Counted from the stretch's first letter, positions 1-13,212 are shown. The stretch is DNA of 64,000 nt from Pseudoneurospora amorphoporcata (GCA_033297205.1 MU859127.1:98968-162967); one strand, 5' to 3'. The notes: a model not told the origin generated them from the sequence alone. A program made the numbers and translations.

Positions 1-110
1 GAGGACTATATATGGCTTGAACAGGAAGCCGTGATTGGTACTACTTTCACTTTGGACATCTTGCTTGAGGGACTTTGACGTACCTACTCAAGCCGCTTTG
101 GACATCGTTC

Positions 111-111
<1 letters not shown>

Positions 112-152
<41 letters not shown>
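112..152. repeat. poly-T tract
   Basis: Forty-one consecutive T. It lies about 100 bp from the N gap; its true length in the genome is uncertain because homopolymers of this size assemble poorly. Confidence 0.9.
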
Positions 153-157
<5 letters not shown>

Positions 158-253
158 AAAAAAAATAAAAAAACCAGTTTTAGCTGGGGTAAAAAATTTT
201 AATTATGCTTTACCACCGGCCAACCAGTCGAAAAATGAAAATAAATAAACAAA

Positions 254-263
254 NNNNNNNNNN
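254..263. other. assembly gap (10 N)
   Basis: Ten undetermined bases, followed directly by a T tract that runs to about 313 and resumes to 373. A fixed-size filler at a homopolymer is the usual sign of a scaffold join. Confidence 0.95.
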
Positions 264-315
<52 letters not shown>

Positions 316-327
316 TTTGGTTTTTTT

Positions 328-374
<47 letters not shown>

Positions 375-630
375 ATACCCCCCACATGCACAAATTCACA
401 GACCAACGTATATCAAAAGAATTTTGTTTACATCTATTTCCTCTTCGCGTCAAAGGCACAAATTTATGCCTATGTTGCACCTAAACGCTGAGATGGAGCT
501 ATCATCTACGTATGTACCAGAGCGTCCATTCAGATCATACCTACCTCTCCCAAAGAAGTTCGCTCAGGAGAACAGGAAACCATCATGACGCCGAACACCT
601 CCCCAATACCCCAAAACAACACAAAACCAC

Positions 631-2548
631 TTACTCCTGGCTCTCAGGTTTGACAATCTCCCTAACCTTGAACCTTGTAATGAAGTTATTCTGCTTAACA
701 AACCAAGCATTCACGATCTCCCACCCCCTGTTCGGATCATCGAATTCGATCTGTATGATGCCCTTGTGTCAGTCTCATCCTCTGTCCCATTCTAAAAAAA
801 AAAAAACTGACAGGAAAAGGGGGTAAAAACTCACCTCGAACCTCCTCAACAAACTCGGCACCAACTTATAAATCTCCAACAAACTGATATTCTTTCCAAT
901 ACACGTCCGACTCCCCATGCCAAACTGCAACATATGCCCATTCATCGTCTTGATCCTCTTTTCCTCCTGTTCCCTCTTCTCTTCTGTCGTCTTCGAGGTC
1001 GTCTCGTCATCATCAGCAGCATCATCAACCAACCACCGTTCCGGTCTAAACTCCTCCACGTCCTCCCCAAAAATACTTGCATCTCTATGTAAAACCCACG
1101 CCGAAACCCCGACCACCGTCCCGCCCTTGACAAACTGCCCCGGAACAATCTCCATCCCCTGTGGGGGGACGATTCTCTCCATCGGTAATCCAGGAGCAGG
1201 ATGTAACCGAAACGCCTCCTTGATACACGCATCCAGGTACGGCAGCGTCTGGGTTTCAGCCCAGGTTACCAGTCCCGTGTCGTAATCACTAAACTTGCCG
1301 GCGCGAGCCGCGTCGTCGATTTCTTTCCTCAAACGAGCGAGCGCACGCGGGGTGCGGAGCAAGTAGTAAAACACGGCTGCAAGCGATATGGCAGTGGTTT
1401 CGGAGCCGGCGAAGGCCATGGATACGGCCATGGTTTGCACGAGGGTGTCGGTCATGAAATTGGGGCGGGCGGAGCGGGCGGCGAGGAACTTGGAGAGGAG
1501 GTCGGGGGTTTGGACTTTGAGGGCTGGTGGCTTCTCGGCGGTGGGGAGGATGGAAGAGTCCTTTTCGGTTTGAACAAGCTCGGGCAGACGTTCAGCCATG
1601 CGTGCGCGGGCGAAGGCGGCGACGGGCATAGTGCCGTCTATGAGGCCCCATTGGGAGAGTTTGAGGTAGATAGGGTTTTTGAGGAAGAGGCGGTCTAGAA
1701 GGGGGATTTGGCCGATCTGATTTGGGGGAGGGGAGTTGAGTAAGTATTGAGGTTTCCACATGACATGATGAAGGAAAGGGGTCGGGCTCGGTGACTTACA
1801 GGAGCGACGTAGTTGAAGAGCTTGGTCAAATACGAAACGATCCCGTCGATATCCTCGTTGTGCTCAATAAACCCGTGTCTCTTGCTGTATGTTATCTCAC
1901 CAATGACGTCGAACGCATAGAACTGCAACCAGCGGGTGAAGTCGCACGCCTTTGCTCCGCCTTTGACGTACAGCTTCTCGGTCTGCTTCAGAAAGAGCTT
2001 GGTGGTGTTATCGACAAACGGCTCATACTGGACGAGGGCTGACATGGCGAAGGCAGAGTTGACGCAACGGCGAAATTGCAAATGGAAGTCATTGTCGGTT
2101 GTGCTGAAGAGGGAGGGGAGGCTGTGCCCTTTGACGGTGGATTGTTGGACGACGTAGAAGTCGGACTGTTGCGTTGAAGGTTTTAGTGGACAGCCAGGAG
2201 ACCTCTTTGAACCACAACTTCTCTTTCTGAATCAAGACTCACCTTCACAAACCCCTTATTAAGACCGTATATCGTCTTGATCGCCTCCGGATCCGAAAAG
2301 GACAAAGTGTTGGGTCCAAGTCGCACAATAGAGCCATGTTTCTTGTGAAGTGCAATATGCGTGACTTCTGGTCTCCGCTTATACACATCGATGAACCTCC
2401 ACCAGTCTGTCAACGACGCTAGAAACGGACCAGGGTATTTGTTCAGACCGTTGTGATATCTGTTCCTAACTAGCCATCCCACAATGACTGAGAGGAGTAT
2501 TGCTGGCCATTGCTGTGCCACCACTCGTATTATCACGTCTGTGATCAT
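631..2548 (-). CDS. cytochrome P450 monooxygenase (pisatin-demethylase-like)
   Basis: A haem-thiolate monooxygenase, probably anchored in the ER membrane by a hydrophobic N-terminal helix (residues about 12-27). Four exons join in frame: 2548-2243, 2165-1800, 1716-835 and 762-631, giving 561 residues. Family landmarks are in order: the I-helix oxygen-binding AGSETT at about 327-332, the K-helix ExxR as EAFR at 391-394, FRPERW near 447-452, and the haem loop FGMGSRTCIG with ligand cysteine about 496. All three introns have GT-AG ends and 72-83 bp. The last exon lies beyond a T-rich intron and restores the usual C-terminal strand region that the plain reading frame loses. The family resemblance (pisatin demethylase and related fungal P450s) is from overall pattern; the substrate cannot be told. 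No partner genes of a pathway lie nearby. Confidence 0.93.
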
Positions 2549-5288
2549 CGTAAATCGAATAGAGGAATGATGGGACTGGAGGAGGAAGAGGCGAGTAGTG
2601 GTGCCCTGAGGCTTCGAACTTGTTGCTTCGTCTCTCTATGAGCTAACGCCGTTGAACTGATCGTCTGATAGTCGTTGAAACCTGATATGGAAAGATTTAA
2701 GGATGAAGAGAGTGGAAACAATGAGGATATTAGGAGGATAAACAAGTAATAAAGAGAGTTACAGCCAACAGGTCTCGGATGAGCTTATATCTTTCTGCCG
2801 GCTGACCAAGAAACCCATGTGGAGGGAATAAGCGGCTCTTAAACGAGTCATGGGAATGAGAGAGAAGCAGATCCTCCAGAAGGAGAACAAACTGGGGAAA
2901 TAGCCACCATCAGGATTTCCCGAGGCTGATCCATCGGCCATACCACCCCCGAAGTGCATCTCCCGACAGCCGACGGTCCTGGGATACACTTAATCTGTCA
3001 ACAAGCAAGGCGGAGAAGTCCCTAGCGTGAGTTTCCTAGGTTGACGGCGCGGTGGTCCTACATCATCATGTTGTATGTAGGGACTTCCTACTTATCTCGC
3101 CCCCCAACAAGCGAGCTATCCCATACCCACGAGTAGATATGAACTTGAATAGACAACCAAACTATGTAGAGACAGGTGAGCTGTTGCGAGCCACTAGGCT
3201 TGCGGATACGAAGATAATGGGTATGATGAAGCTAAACACTCGTTTGGCTCCATGTGTAAGGAGTGTAAGTACTCTGTTTGCCGTGTAAGAGATACGTTCG
3301 TCTGAGAGAGTGTGTAGAAAGAAGCTGGTAGAAATCCTGACGTATCTCAAGTCTGCCCTGTATAACACGGTATTGGTTAACCGGCTTCGTGGAGAGTGTA
3401 TAATTAGCAGAAGACGTGGTAGACTAGAAGGTCACAAGGCTGACGGATGTATACAGCACCCCCTCCCCCTCCCCCGTCATCCACAGTTGGGAGGAAGAAT
3501 TGCAGACAGGTGTCGTAGGAGATGCGGTATACCATGTAAGGTTGATGGTGGATTGCCACGCTCGATAACCGATATAATGAAGGGATACTGGGAGTTGTCA
3601 GAATCTCAGACGTGTACATCATTTGCAAGGCCGTTTAGGTACATATATGATGTACATTGTATGACGCTTGCGTGGTATTCCACAAGTAGAGCATAACGTA
3701 CGTGTGAACGCAGTCCCTATTGGCAATAACCAAACATACCTAGGGGAGCACGCAAACCCCCTACTTTGTGACCACTACCACCACAGGCACCGCCAAACAT
3801 CACTGCCGGGCTACCTGTGGTGATGGTGGTGGGGGGTTACGCCAACGCCTAGGGAGGGGGGAGGGGCACATGCGAGCCAATATCGTTCGGCAGATGTTAT
3901 ATCCAATCGACGACCGCGACAGTTTGTGAGATTGGCAAGATCCTACCAAGATACGGGAATACCACCATTGTGTTCCCGGATATGCCCTGTACAAAGACGT
4001 AAGAGGTTCTTTGTGGCTCAAAGGCAGTTGTGAAAAAGGCGGCAGCTGTTAGTGACAGCGTTATAATAAGGGTCTGATTGTGGTGACGGAAACAAATTCC
4101 AGAAAGCAACCTCCTCTCGGAAGGGCTTCTCTCTTCTGCGACGAGGGTCACATCCGCAAGTGTAAATCTAGGTGCATACCTACAGGTGGCGTCAGTGATA
4201 CAAAGCTGAAGGGATTCAACGAGAAAAGGATAAATCCGCCTTGTAAGCTGCCAGGCTCAAGTTACCTGTGCCTTCGTGTTCAGCTGCCAAATCCAGGCGT
4301 GCGGCCGAGGAGGTGAACGGCGGCGGCAAGAGCTTGGTCAGTGGCCGTAGGTGGCCCCTGTCAGAAGGACTCCGGTCGCCTTTCGGCAGATGTAAAAGTG
4401 CTGTGTTTGTTTCCAGATTTGCAAAGAAGCATTCTTGGCTGAATGATAGACCTTCGGCAATGAAGAGTACTGGGGAGTTGATTTGATGGGATTTTCTGGG
4501 TGCAAGAAAGGGAAGTAAAGAAACAAGCCGAATCATTGAGGGTTGCCTAATTGGATTGTTTGTGGGCAACAATGGTGATGGTGAAGGAAAGACATTGGAG
4601 AACGGTTGGTCACGACTGCCACCATAAAGCAAAAAGTGGGCTGATGCATACAGAAAATGACCAAGGCTTGTTCATGCGCTATCTCATCTTGCGCAATCTC
4701 AAGGCCTCTGTTGCTAAGCAATTAGCTTGGCACGACCTTCCCATGGGGGTAAATCCCCCTCACGATCTCGAGAATAAAGGACATATTTCCCGCGTCATGT
4801 ATTTATCGTCAGTGATCATATAATTCGAATAACCCAAACGCATATTATGTTTGCAATTAAGGCTCATCGTCATGTCCTACATGTTCTGACCCGAACGCTT
4901 GATCATGCAAAATCATGAAACAATTCTCACTACTCCGGTTCCGTGCAAAAAGAAAAGGCGAATACAAAGGTTTAAAACAAAAACGGAAACCTGCAAACAA
5001 ATCCATAACCCCGCTCGCTGACTTACTAGTCTTCCGCTGTTCCTCCAGGTCCTTCCGTCTGTGATACATCCTATTCATTCATGTCCTAGACTCCGAGTCG
5101 TCACCATTAAACACCAAATACCATACCATACCTACCTCCTTCCAAATTTATCAAACACCCCACCTCTGCGCAATAGCAGACATGATCCCCGTCCCAAAGA
5201 GCTCAACATTCGTGGTGAAACGTCCATCCGTTCCCTCGCGCAAAGTACCTGCAGACGGTGGCGGGCTGGCATAAGGGTCAGGGTCACC
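2549..5288. other. intergenic region without supported gene
   Basis: About 2.7 kb between the P450 start and the NPC1 stop. Only short, overlapping reading frames occur on both strands, with no recognisable domain and no pattern of exons that join. The right end, about 5050-5288, is the likely NPC1 3' UTR, and the left end about 2549-2750 the P450 5' leader. C-rich patches occur at 3460-3480 and 3830-3870. Confidence 0.6.
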
Positions 5289-8200
5289 CTAGTATTCCTC
5301 CCCCTCCTCCTCCGAGTCCGAATCAGCATCCGGCACCAAGGCCCTATACCGCCTACTCGCCAAATCCTCCTCCAACCACCCATCGCTTTCAGGGTCAACA
5401 TATCCCTCGCCTCCGACCAGCGACAGCGCCACAGGCAAGAAGACCAGCGCGTGCGTAGCAGCGAAGAAGACTAAAGCAACCCAGATCCTGAAATAGTAAA
5501 TCTCAAAGATCTTGCTGCGGGTGAAACCGAGCACAGAGACGCCGAGCAACTTGGTGACCGTGATTCCGGAGAATACGGAACCACCAACATTGCAGAGAGC
5601 AGTCCATGCACGCGCGTCGCGGCCCCGGAAGCGGTTCTTGGCGCGCTCCATAAAGGTACGAGAGGGGAACATGAAGGCGCGGGCAATGTGGGCGCAGAAC
5701 TCGACGGCGATGCCGACGCAGATGATGAGGTTGACTAGGGAGACGGCGTTGAGCGAGACGCCCATGACGGCCATGGCGCCCATGATGTCGACGATGGCCA
5801 TGACCACGGTGAAGGTGACTACGGCTGCTGTGACTAGGGAGCCAAGCAGGATGGAGGCGACGATGAAGATGATGCCGACGGCAGAACCTAGGAGGGCGCC
5901 GGTGAGCGAGACGATGGAGGCGTACTGGTCGAAGAAGACGTAGAAGACGCTGTAGGGGAAGACATCGAGGCCTGTCTCGGCGCTGATCTCCTTGGCGATA
6001 CGCCGGGCAGAGGCATAAGCGTTAATGAAGTCCTCTTGGCTGCGGAGCGGGGTGTGGCTTGTGCGGAAGTGACTGGCTGGAATGGTGTCCCTTTCCGAAT
6101 CAACCAAGACAGCAGAGCCATAGGAGGACTGCCCGCCTAAGGGACAATCTTCGCTTGTTGGCGCACTAAGGAACTTCTTCAAGTAGTAGACAAACTCATC
6201 GCCCTCGGGCATGCCAGAAAGCGTGATGTTCCACGCCGGCGTCCGGTTCGCGAAGCAGGGTCTCCGACGCTCCATGCAGCACCTCTCGTTCTCGGGATTG
6301 AGCCACTGGAAGAAATCATCAATCCAGCTTGCAGTGGGCGTCGAGATGTAAGAGACCTCAGTCCGCTTCCTCTCCTGTTCCAGGATGTTCGGAAGCGACA
6401 TCTGCTCACAGGTGGTGTAGCGGGCGCAGACCTTCTGCTGTTGGGCCCGGTCAGTGGCGTTGAACTCCCTGGTGACAAAATACACTGGCGGGCCAGTGTT
6501 GAGGTACTCGTAAAGGTCGTTGAAATAAGGGATCAGGTACGAATCATCCGGAATGGCAACACGCTGATCGAGACCGAGCTTGACCTCGGGAAGAAGCGCG
6601 ACACCAGCCGCAAACACGCCCAGGAAGATCATGACAATGACAGCCTTCGTCTTCTTTCCTAACAGCCGAGGAGCGTAAGTCTTGCGGATGAACTGCTGAA
6701 GATAGCTTTCCTCCGGAGCCTCAAGGTAGACCGGGCCCTGGCCTGCACCGTTGTTGGCCATATGGACTCTGGCCGACTTGATTTGGATGCAGGGGAAGCA
6801 GTCCGCGCGAGAATCCTCAACGCGGATCTGGTTCAGCGTCAGCACAGAGACAAACATAGTCACCTGAAGAAGGGCGTTGATGAAGACAGCTCCAGCCGCA
6901 TAGATAGCAAAGTTCCTCACGGCCGGCATGCCGACAAAGGCACCGAGCGCAAAGGATGCAGTTTCAGTCAAGGCCGAGAAGAGGATGGAGGGACCCATCC
7001 GTCCGAGGGCCCTGGAAATCCGCGCTTCAACCATATCATCAGGATGGCTGATGTTGACACGCTCAAACTCGTGAACGATCAGGAAGATGTTGTCCACACC
7101 AACAGCAAGGACAATGAACGGGATGACATCGACGATGATCAGGGTAGCCCGCAGACCAGCCCAAGAAAAGAGACCAATCGAGGCAGTGATGGACATGAGA
7201 ACAATGACGATACCGACAACACCAAGTGTGAACTTGGACTCGACCAGCGAGATAGCCGGGTTGCGAACCAAGTCCTTGAAGTACAGGGTGGTGGAGCCAA
7301 GAGCGATTGAAGCATACAAGAACATGATGATGTAGCTGATGACAATGATCTTGGCATCGGTGTTGGTGGACTTGTTGAGTTCTTCCTCAAGACTAATTTC
7401 GGTAGAGAAGGAAAGGCGAAGGCCGCGCTCTTTGGCCTCATGTTGCAGCTCCAGAAGTCGGTCCTTGAGCGCCACTTCCCAATCCATTGCACGGTCAACC
7501 TCGGGGGAGTCCTCAGGAGGATTGATCAACACCCAGGTGACAGTCATAGCTGAAGCTTCAGCAACGTCGCCGTCCTCTGGGTATCCGCCAAGAATCATGC
7601 TAGGGTCAAGAGGCTGTCCATATGCAGGGCGACACTCGACTGGGGACGCGGCGCAAGTCCTCAAAGTGCTCTTCCAGCTCTCCGGATCAACAGAGTCGGG
7701 ATCATCTTGGAAGTAAGCAGCAACTGATTGAACAACGCAAGCATCACCAGTGGGTTTGAGGCACAGATCCTGGAAACTGCTCCCATATTTGGGACCCTTG
7801 AGGGCCGCAACGCTCTTCTCGACATCCATCCACCAGAGGAGAGTGTCACGGCTCAGGACGGGTCCAGGGCCGGAGGGGTTGGTATCGTTCACGAGGAAGA
7901 CCTTCTCGGCACGGTAGAAAGCGCCAAAGTGAGAGTCAAAGAAGGCCTTCTCCTCAGCCGCCGGCGAAGTTGGGCTCACCCACAAACGGGCTGGGTTCTT
8001 CTCAAGCTCGAAGTGGAACCAGCCAATGCTGAGGATGCTAGCAATCAGGATGCTGGTGACAATGGTGATGGCCGGGAACGTGGCCGCGAGATATCCCAGC
8101 TTGCTGAAAGCAGAGTCGCACCATGTGTTGATGATGTAGGTCTTCTGGGGGCGGTCAATCATGGCCCCGTTCTGCGTCAAGTCTCCTTCATCCTCATCGT

Positions 8201-9197
8201 CGCTGGGCGCCGCATCGGTAAGAAGACGGAGTCTTTCGCTCCTGCGCTTAGCGTGTCTCCTCCAGGCGATGTGGCCAACGACGGCAGCAATGGAGGTAAA
8301 CAAGATGACGCTGTAGATCAAGATGGAAGCAAACGACAGGCACGGTAGGGCGCCAACGTGGCAAGACCCAGCCTTCTCGACCTCGGGAAGCGTGGGGCAG
8401 ACCTCCGGGCAGTCGACACAGGCACAACGGAAGTTGGGGTCCTCGTCATTGCATTTCTTGGGCTTCATGGGCAGCGGCTTCGTGCCGGGTTCTTCATACT
8501 CGACGGGAAAGTTGATCTGGAAGGGCGAGCCACCGAAGCGTTCCGTGCCGAGGAACTTGAGCAGCTGAGTGTAGTTCTTGGCACCTCCGCCTATCAGGTC
8601 CATGGCCCTCGAGTTTGTAGGGCCGAATTTGACGTCCTTGCAGCTGTTGTAGAAGCCGGTTCCGTAGTCTTCAGAAATCAACTGGTCCAACTCGGTCACT
8701 AGTATCTTGCCCTTCTTCTCAATTGTCTTGGTGACATTGATGAACAGCGACTGGTCGGGAGAGCACGTAAAGGTGCAGAACATGTTGAAGAAGTTGTCTT
8801 TGCACGCCGGGCAAGACGATATTATCTGGTTCGCCGTCGACAGGGAGGACTTTAGAGAGTCAACCTGTAGTAAGGGTCAGCATCAGCTTCTTGCATAGTT
8901 AATGCAACGACGCGAAACATTGTTTACCTGTTCAGCCAGACAGCACACCGGCCCTGTATTCCACTTGGGGCCACAGAGATCAACCAGCTGTTGACGGAGA
9001 TAGTCGTCTGGCTCTTCAGCCAAGCCATTGTCAACACAGGGCAACTGGCTTCCAAAGAGACTCTTGGATCCGCAGTGGCCTCTGATGGCACATCGCCCGG
9101 CTTCGTGCTTTGGCGTATAGATTTCGGCAGCGACACTTCCCAGACCTGAGAGTAGGAGCCCGCCGCTGGTCGCGACAAGCGTAGAGAGCTTTGTCAT
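5289..9197 (-). CDS. ncr1: Niemann-Pick C1 type sterol transporter
   Basis: Moves sterols out of the vacuole/lysosome lumen across its membrane, in the NPC1/Ncr1 family of the RND superfamily. Two exons, 9197-8928 and 8864-5289, give 1,281 residues, close to the family norm of about 1,280. The protein starts with a signal peptide (cleavage near residue 24) and a cysteine-rich N-terminal sterol-binding domain that spans the intron. It continues with a first membrane helix near 265-285 and a lumenal loop. The sterol-sensing domain follows, with the segment PFIVLAVGVDNIFLIVHEFE, and a second lumenal loop full of paired cysteines precedes a C-terminal five-helix block with NLIICVGIAVEFCAH. The C-terminus is a short acidic tail (SDSEEEGEEY) with no obvious dileucine sorting motif. 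The intron is 63 bp, GTAAAC...CAG. Family assignment is strong; the yeast-style symbol is by analogy. Confidence 0.97.
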
Positions 9198-10211
9198 GGT
9201 GGCGGATCAATCAAAGGCAGGACGTCTTCGGTGTAGTTGACGTTGCCGTTGCCGCTCGGCGGCTTGCATGCGAATTGGAAGTTCCCGCTCAATGGCAGTC
9301 TTGGTGCAGTACCTATGTATCAGGCTGCGTATGATATGATACCGACAGTCGTCGTCAAATCGGTGACAGGTACGGTTCTCGAATCCACTTGGGAGGATGG
9401 CTCGTAGACCTCAACTTGCTGTTGACCGTCGATTGTGAAACTATCGCTGATGGCCAGTGGGTAGAGAATCTGGTCCGGACAAGAATAGAATGGACCTCAA
9501 TGTCGATGATGATAGCAGAGTACTTCTATTTCTAATTATTGATGATGGGAGCTGGAGATGGGAAAACCGGAACTGGAAACGGAAACTGGAACTTGGTGAG
9601 ACTCGACACTGGAAAGCTCCCGCGCACGCGCTCTGATCCTTTCCTTTCAGTTGATGCCTGCCAGTTGCTGCTGTGCCCGTTGTTCGTGCTCCGTTGGCTG
9701 TTGCATGCGTCATCAAGCAGCCAAGACAGCCCTGGTGATCTGATTGGCTGTCTCGGACTGGGGCAATGCTGTTCCTGAGGATCGATCACGCGGCACCACA
9801 AGTCCACAGCTGTGAATCCACGCCAAGACTGGTCAACAGCTGGAAGGGGCAGGTGGTACCTAGGTGAAGGTATTGAAGCTCAGGGTTCGGGTTAGCATAG
9901 TCCTGCCTAGCTAGAGGTCGAGGTACCTCGTCACCATCACCAACAAAGGTGTAGATGTTAAGCATACATCCATCCGCTATCGTCGGCCATCGCTACTTGA
10001 TCATTAATGCTTCCTAGCGCATGTTCGACAACCGCCAAAGCACTACCAAATGGCCCAGACAATACACGCTCCAACTCCGCCCCTCCAAATATCGGCCATC
10101 GACTGTCCCATATATAGAGATACAGGGTATCCTTTGCACAAGTATATGTCCAAGAATGTCCCATCGACAGCGTATGTAAAGTCATTCTTTTTATCACCAT
10201 AGCAAGCCCCA
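9198..10211. other. intergenic region, divergent to NPC1 promoter
   Basis: About 1 kb holding the NPC1 promoter and 5' leader (right of 9198) and the 3' flank of the Smr gene (left of 10212). Short frames on the minus strand (9441-9807, 9958-10263) show no domain. A purine-rich stretch of short GGAAAC-like units lies near 9545-9600. Confidence 0.6.
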
Positions 10212-11570
10212 TCAAACCCTCCCGGTAACGTAGAACTGGCCGGTCAACGTCTCGACTTTCCAACCATCGTTCTTCAAAGCGGCTCCCACAGCTTGTCGAA
10301 GGCGCGAGACGCCACCGGAACTATGTCGACCGACACCCGTAATTACCGTGAAGCCCTCCAGTTTGGCTTTGGAATGGCGGTGCTCGCCCAGATTGTTCCA
10401 CCATCGCCAGACTCGGTCCTTGGCGATCCGGACCCCGTCAATGACCGTGACGCCGTGTAGATCGATGCTGCAGTACGTGCTCTTCTGGTCAACTAGCTGC
10501 TCGGATGCAAGCGATATCCTTTCTGCGGCGGCGCGGGCTTCGTCCTGGGCGCGTTCGGCGTAAACGATGGCGCCTTGTCGCCCTAATGGCCCCTTTCGAG
10601 CCAAGGCCGCAGCTTGGGCGTAGAGATTGGAGACTCCGTACTCGCTGTCCGGGCTTGGTACCAGGCTGAGACGCCTCACACCGACACTGGAGGTGGTAAC
10701 CACCTGTGTACTCGACATGCCGCGCTGTGTTGATGTCGAGGGTCGAATGGGTCCCTTAGCCCCTTCCAACTCCTTGTTGTCCACTGTCGGTGATACCACT
10801 GCGTAGTTCAGCGCAAGTTTCGCCTTTCCCTTGCTTCCTCGATCCTTGGACTTGTTCTTGCCTGTGCGGGTTGCAGTGCTGCCCTGTGGCCCGTAAAAGC
10901 CATCCAGTCCCTTGGGCAGCTGACCAGTCTCATGGAGGTGCTGCCGGGTCAAAAGACCGTCAAAGGCCGTGTCAAGGTCGCCTCCGCTCTGCTTAAGAAC
11001 GAACTTGAGGGTGTGCTCCTTGAAGTTGGGAAACACCAGACGAAGTCGCTCGACCTTATCGAGCTCGTTCAGGTCTGATGCGTCGCAAAATTTGAGGTCC
11101 TCAGACGAGGAGGAGCCGCTGGAGAAGACGGAGTCGGATATCGTCGTGGCATTTTCCGTAACCCAAGAGTCGGACATGATGCTCTGATCGGGGTCGTTGC
11201 CGTTTACCCCCTCAGAAGACATGCCCAGTCCAGAGGGGTCAAACGAAGTCGAAGCCTCACATGAAGCAGTCTGCGCCAGCATTTTGAGGATGTCTCTGAT
11301 GCCGTCATAGTCCGTTTGAATGTTTCGCTCCAAAGTGATAGCGAGAACGAGGGACTGATCCAGATCTCGAAACTCGTCCTGCAGTTGGATAATGCACGGT
11401 TAAATAGATGACCTCGAGAACGAGATGTGTTGTGGGCTCCAATGCCAGTTTGAACCTACAAATAATTGTTCTTGAAGGACAGCCGGGTCAACAGACTCGG
11501 TCTGAACCTTTGCCTCCTTTGAGGTCGAGCCTGATGGCTTCACATGGCTTTTCTTTTTCCTTCCCCCCAT
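10212..11570 (-). CDS. Smr-domain protein with CUE-like and DUF1771 regions
   Basis: Probably a nucleic-acid-binding or nuclease-like protein. Smr domains (small MutS-related) in eukaryotes act on RNA in mRNA quality control, often with a ubiquitin-binding CUE region; the role here is inferred from that family. Two exons, 11570-11460 and 11378-10212, give 425 residues. A lysine-rich N-terminus (GGRKKKSHVK) is followed by a CUE-like helix region (LVFPNFKEHTLKFVLKQ), then a DUF1771-like helix (ARKGPLGRQGAIVYAERAQ) and a C-terminal Smr core containing SIDLHGVTVIDGVRIAKDRV and ITGVGRHSSGG. The LHG and GxGxHS motifs are intact. The start is taken at the ATG at 11570; the frame continues 39 bp upstream but only a GTG is there. 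The intron is 81 bp, GTAGGT...CAG. Confidence 0.9.
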
Positions 11571-12709
11571 TCCAGGTGGAAGGCTATAGTTGTCGCTTAA
11601 AGGATGCACGTAGTAGAATACCGCTGGTTACGCTCTGTGGCATTAACATGAGGTGAATAAGGAAGGCGAGACGGCTGGAATTCGCTATTCATCGTATGTA
11701 GATGCGACGTCGAAGAGTGACTGTGTTGACAGGAGATGCCCAAATTCAACCCGAGGATGAGCCAACGTTAAAATTGACCAAAGGAAAGCGTTTGCTTTTC
11801 TTCCTGCGCTTTTCCGACTTTAGAGTTTCGCGCCTGGGCTTGTCGCTTCCTGTGTGAATCAGTGGGGCCGGGGAGCTAGGGTGACCAAGCAACCGGCCCC
11901 GATAAAGCCAGGGGAAATGCCGGCGCAATGAGCAACCAACCCGGATTGCAGGTGAAGGGGCATCAGCCCACAGGGCCTCTGTTGATGTCCTGTTAGTTGA
12001 GGGCGGAGGTGCACACAGTTATTCTATCTCAGGCTAACAGCGACGAGGAGGCCCCGCGTTGTGACTGCTGCGGGGTCATTTTCGGCTTTCCGTCTTCTGT
12101 TGTGATGCTGAACAGCTGAAACATTGGGCACTCTCGCAGAACTCTGACCATTGATGCAGCATTGATTCGATTCATGCTGTTCGGCTTGGGACAAAAGAAT
12201 CGACATTTGCGCAGTCGCATGCTACGTTGGGCAAGCGAACGACACATTCAACTTCCCAAGCTGACAACAACAACGGTCTCTTCATGGTTGCCTCAAGTTC
12301 GCTGATGGCCCAACCATCGGCCGACCAATCTTGTCCATCGGCCGATCTAGCAAGGACCCGAAGAGGGCTGTACCGTTGCTCTACCTATTAGAAACAACCC
12401 TTGGGTTATGTCCTGTGCATCATCGATGCCGAGTTATGGACGACAGTTTACGAGGGTGCTCAGGGTCATTGACAGCGACATGAGCCTCGAATGGGATCTG
12501 AGCAATAAGCCATGGATGGGCGGGTCGGCTCGCTTTGAATAATGAGTGCATGCATCACAGCTCAGCTGCCATCTGTCATTGGAAAGGCAAGGCAAGGCAA
12601 CAGATGCATAAACCACCGGATGACACGATCAAAGGTGTCGTCCGGACGTCTCGGAAGCCCAAGAGTTGGGAACAAGAAGGCCGGCAAAAAGTCCTGAAGG
12701 GGACAAACA

Positions 12710-12724
12710 CCCCCCCCCCCCCCC
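12710..12724. repeat. poly-C tract
   Basis: Fifteen consecutive C followed by ACCCCA. Confidence 0.9.
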
Positions 12725-13098
12725 ACCCCACTAGCTTAATCCGACTTTTGACCGCTCCTGGTCGTCATTCCACTGCACCCATCCTCATAAAAAGGCCATC
12801 GCCATTTGTGAGCAACATCGCTTGCTTTGCGGGTGGTGATGGCGGCACCAATATGATGACAGCCCCAAGGCATGCCGGATGCTTGAGTCAGTCAACATGG
12901 GATGGGGATCCTCGAAATGCCTAATCGAAAGGTGGCGGATGGCAGATGTCAGTTTGCCATGGAAGCCTCGGGATGAAACATGCAGGGACCGTCAAAGATC
13001 AGGTTACCGCTCGGGAGAGACGAACACCTGACTAACAAACTTGAAAACCTAGAGAATCCAGGTCAAGATGTGGGATTGATAACCCGACGGTCCTTCTT

Positions 13099-13105
13099 TA
13101 TATAA
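13099..13105 (+). promoter_or_regulatory. TATA box, amidase promoter
   Basis: TATATAA in a CTTTATATAAGG context, about 530 bp upstream of the amidase ATG. If used, it implies a leader of about 500 bases, which fits the C/A-rich sequence that follows. Confidence 0.5.
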
Positions 13106-13191
13106 GGACGAACTGGAACGCATCATTCGGCATTCCACACCAAGGTACTTACTTCATCTTCGAGTCGCATTTGTTCACATGCACATTCTCT

Positions 13192-13212
13192 GCACACACA
13201 CACACACACGCA
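13192..13212. repeat. CA dinucleotide microsatellite
   Basis: About nine CA units with one G interruption near the right end, in the probable amidase leader. Confidence 0.85.

Larger units (their letters stand above)
1..630. other. left-end intergenic DNA with poly-T tracts and gap
   Basis: No gene is supported here. The stretch holds a T tract at 112-152, an assembly gap of ten N at 254-263, and long T runs broken by a few other bases from 264 to about 373. The short reading frame across this part on the minus strand is a run of lysines made by the T tract and is not a protein. The part from about 480 to 630 is the likely 3' flank of the P450 gene that ends at 631. Confidence 0.8.

Noticed and set aside
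199..480. Lysine-run frame across the N gap
   Set aside because: Made by poly-T and N; not a protein.
4216..4632. 138-codon frame on the minus strand between P450 and NPC1
   Set aside because: No domain and strongly overlapping frames on both strands; looks like chance.
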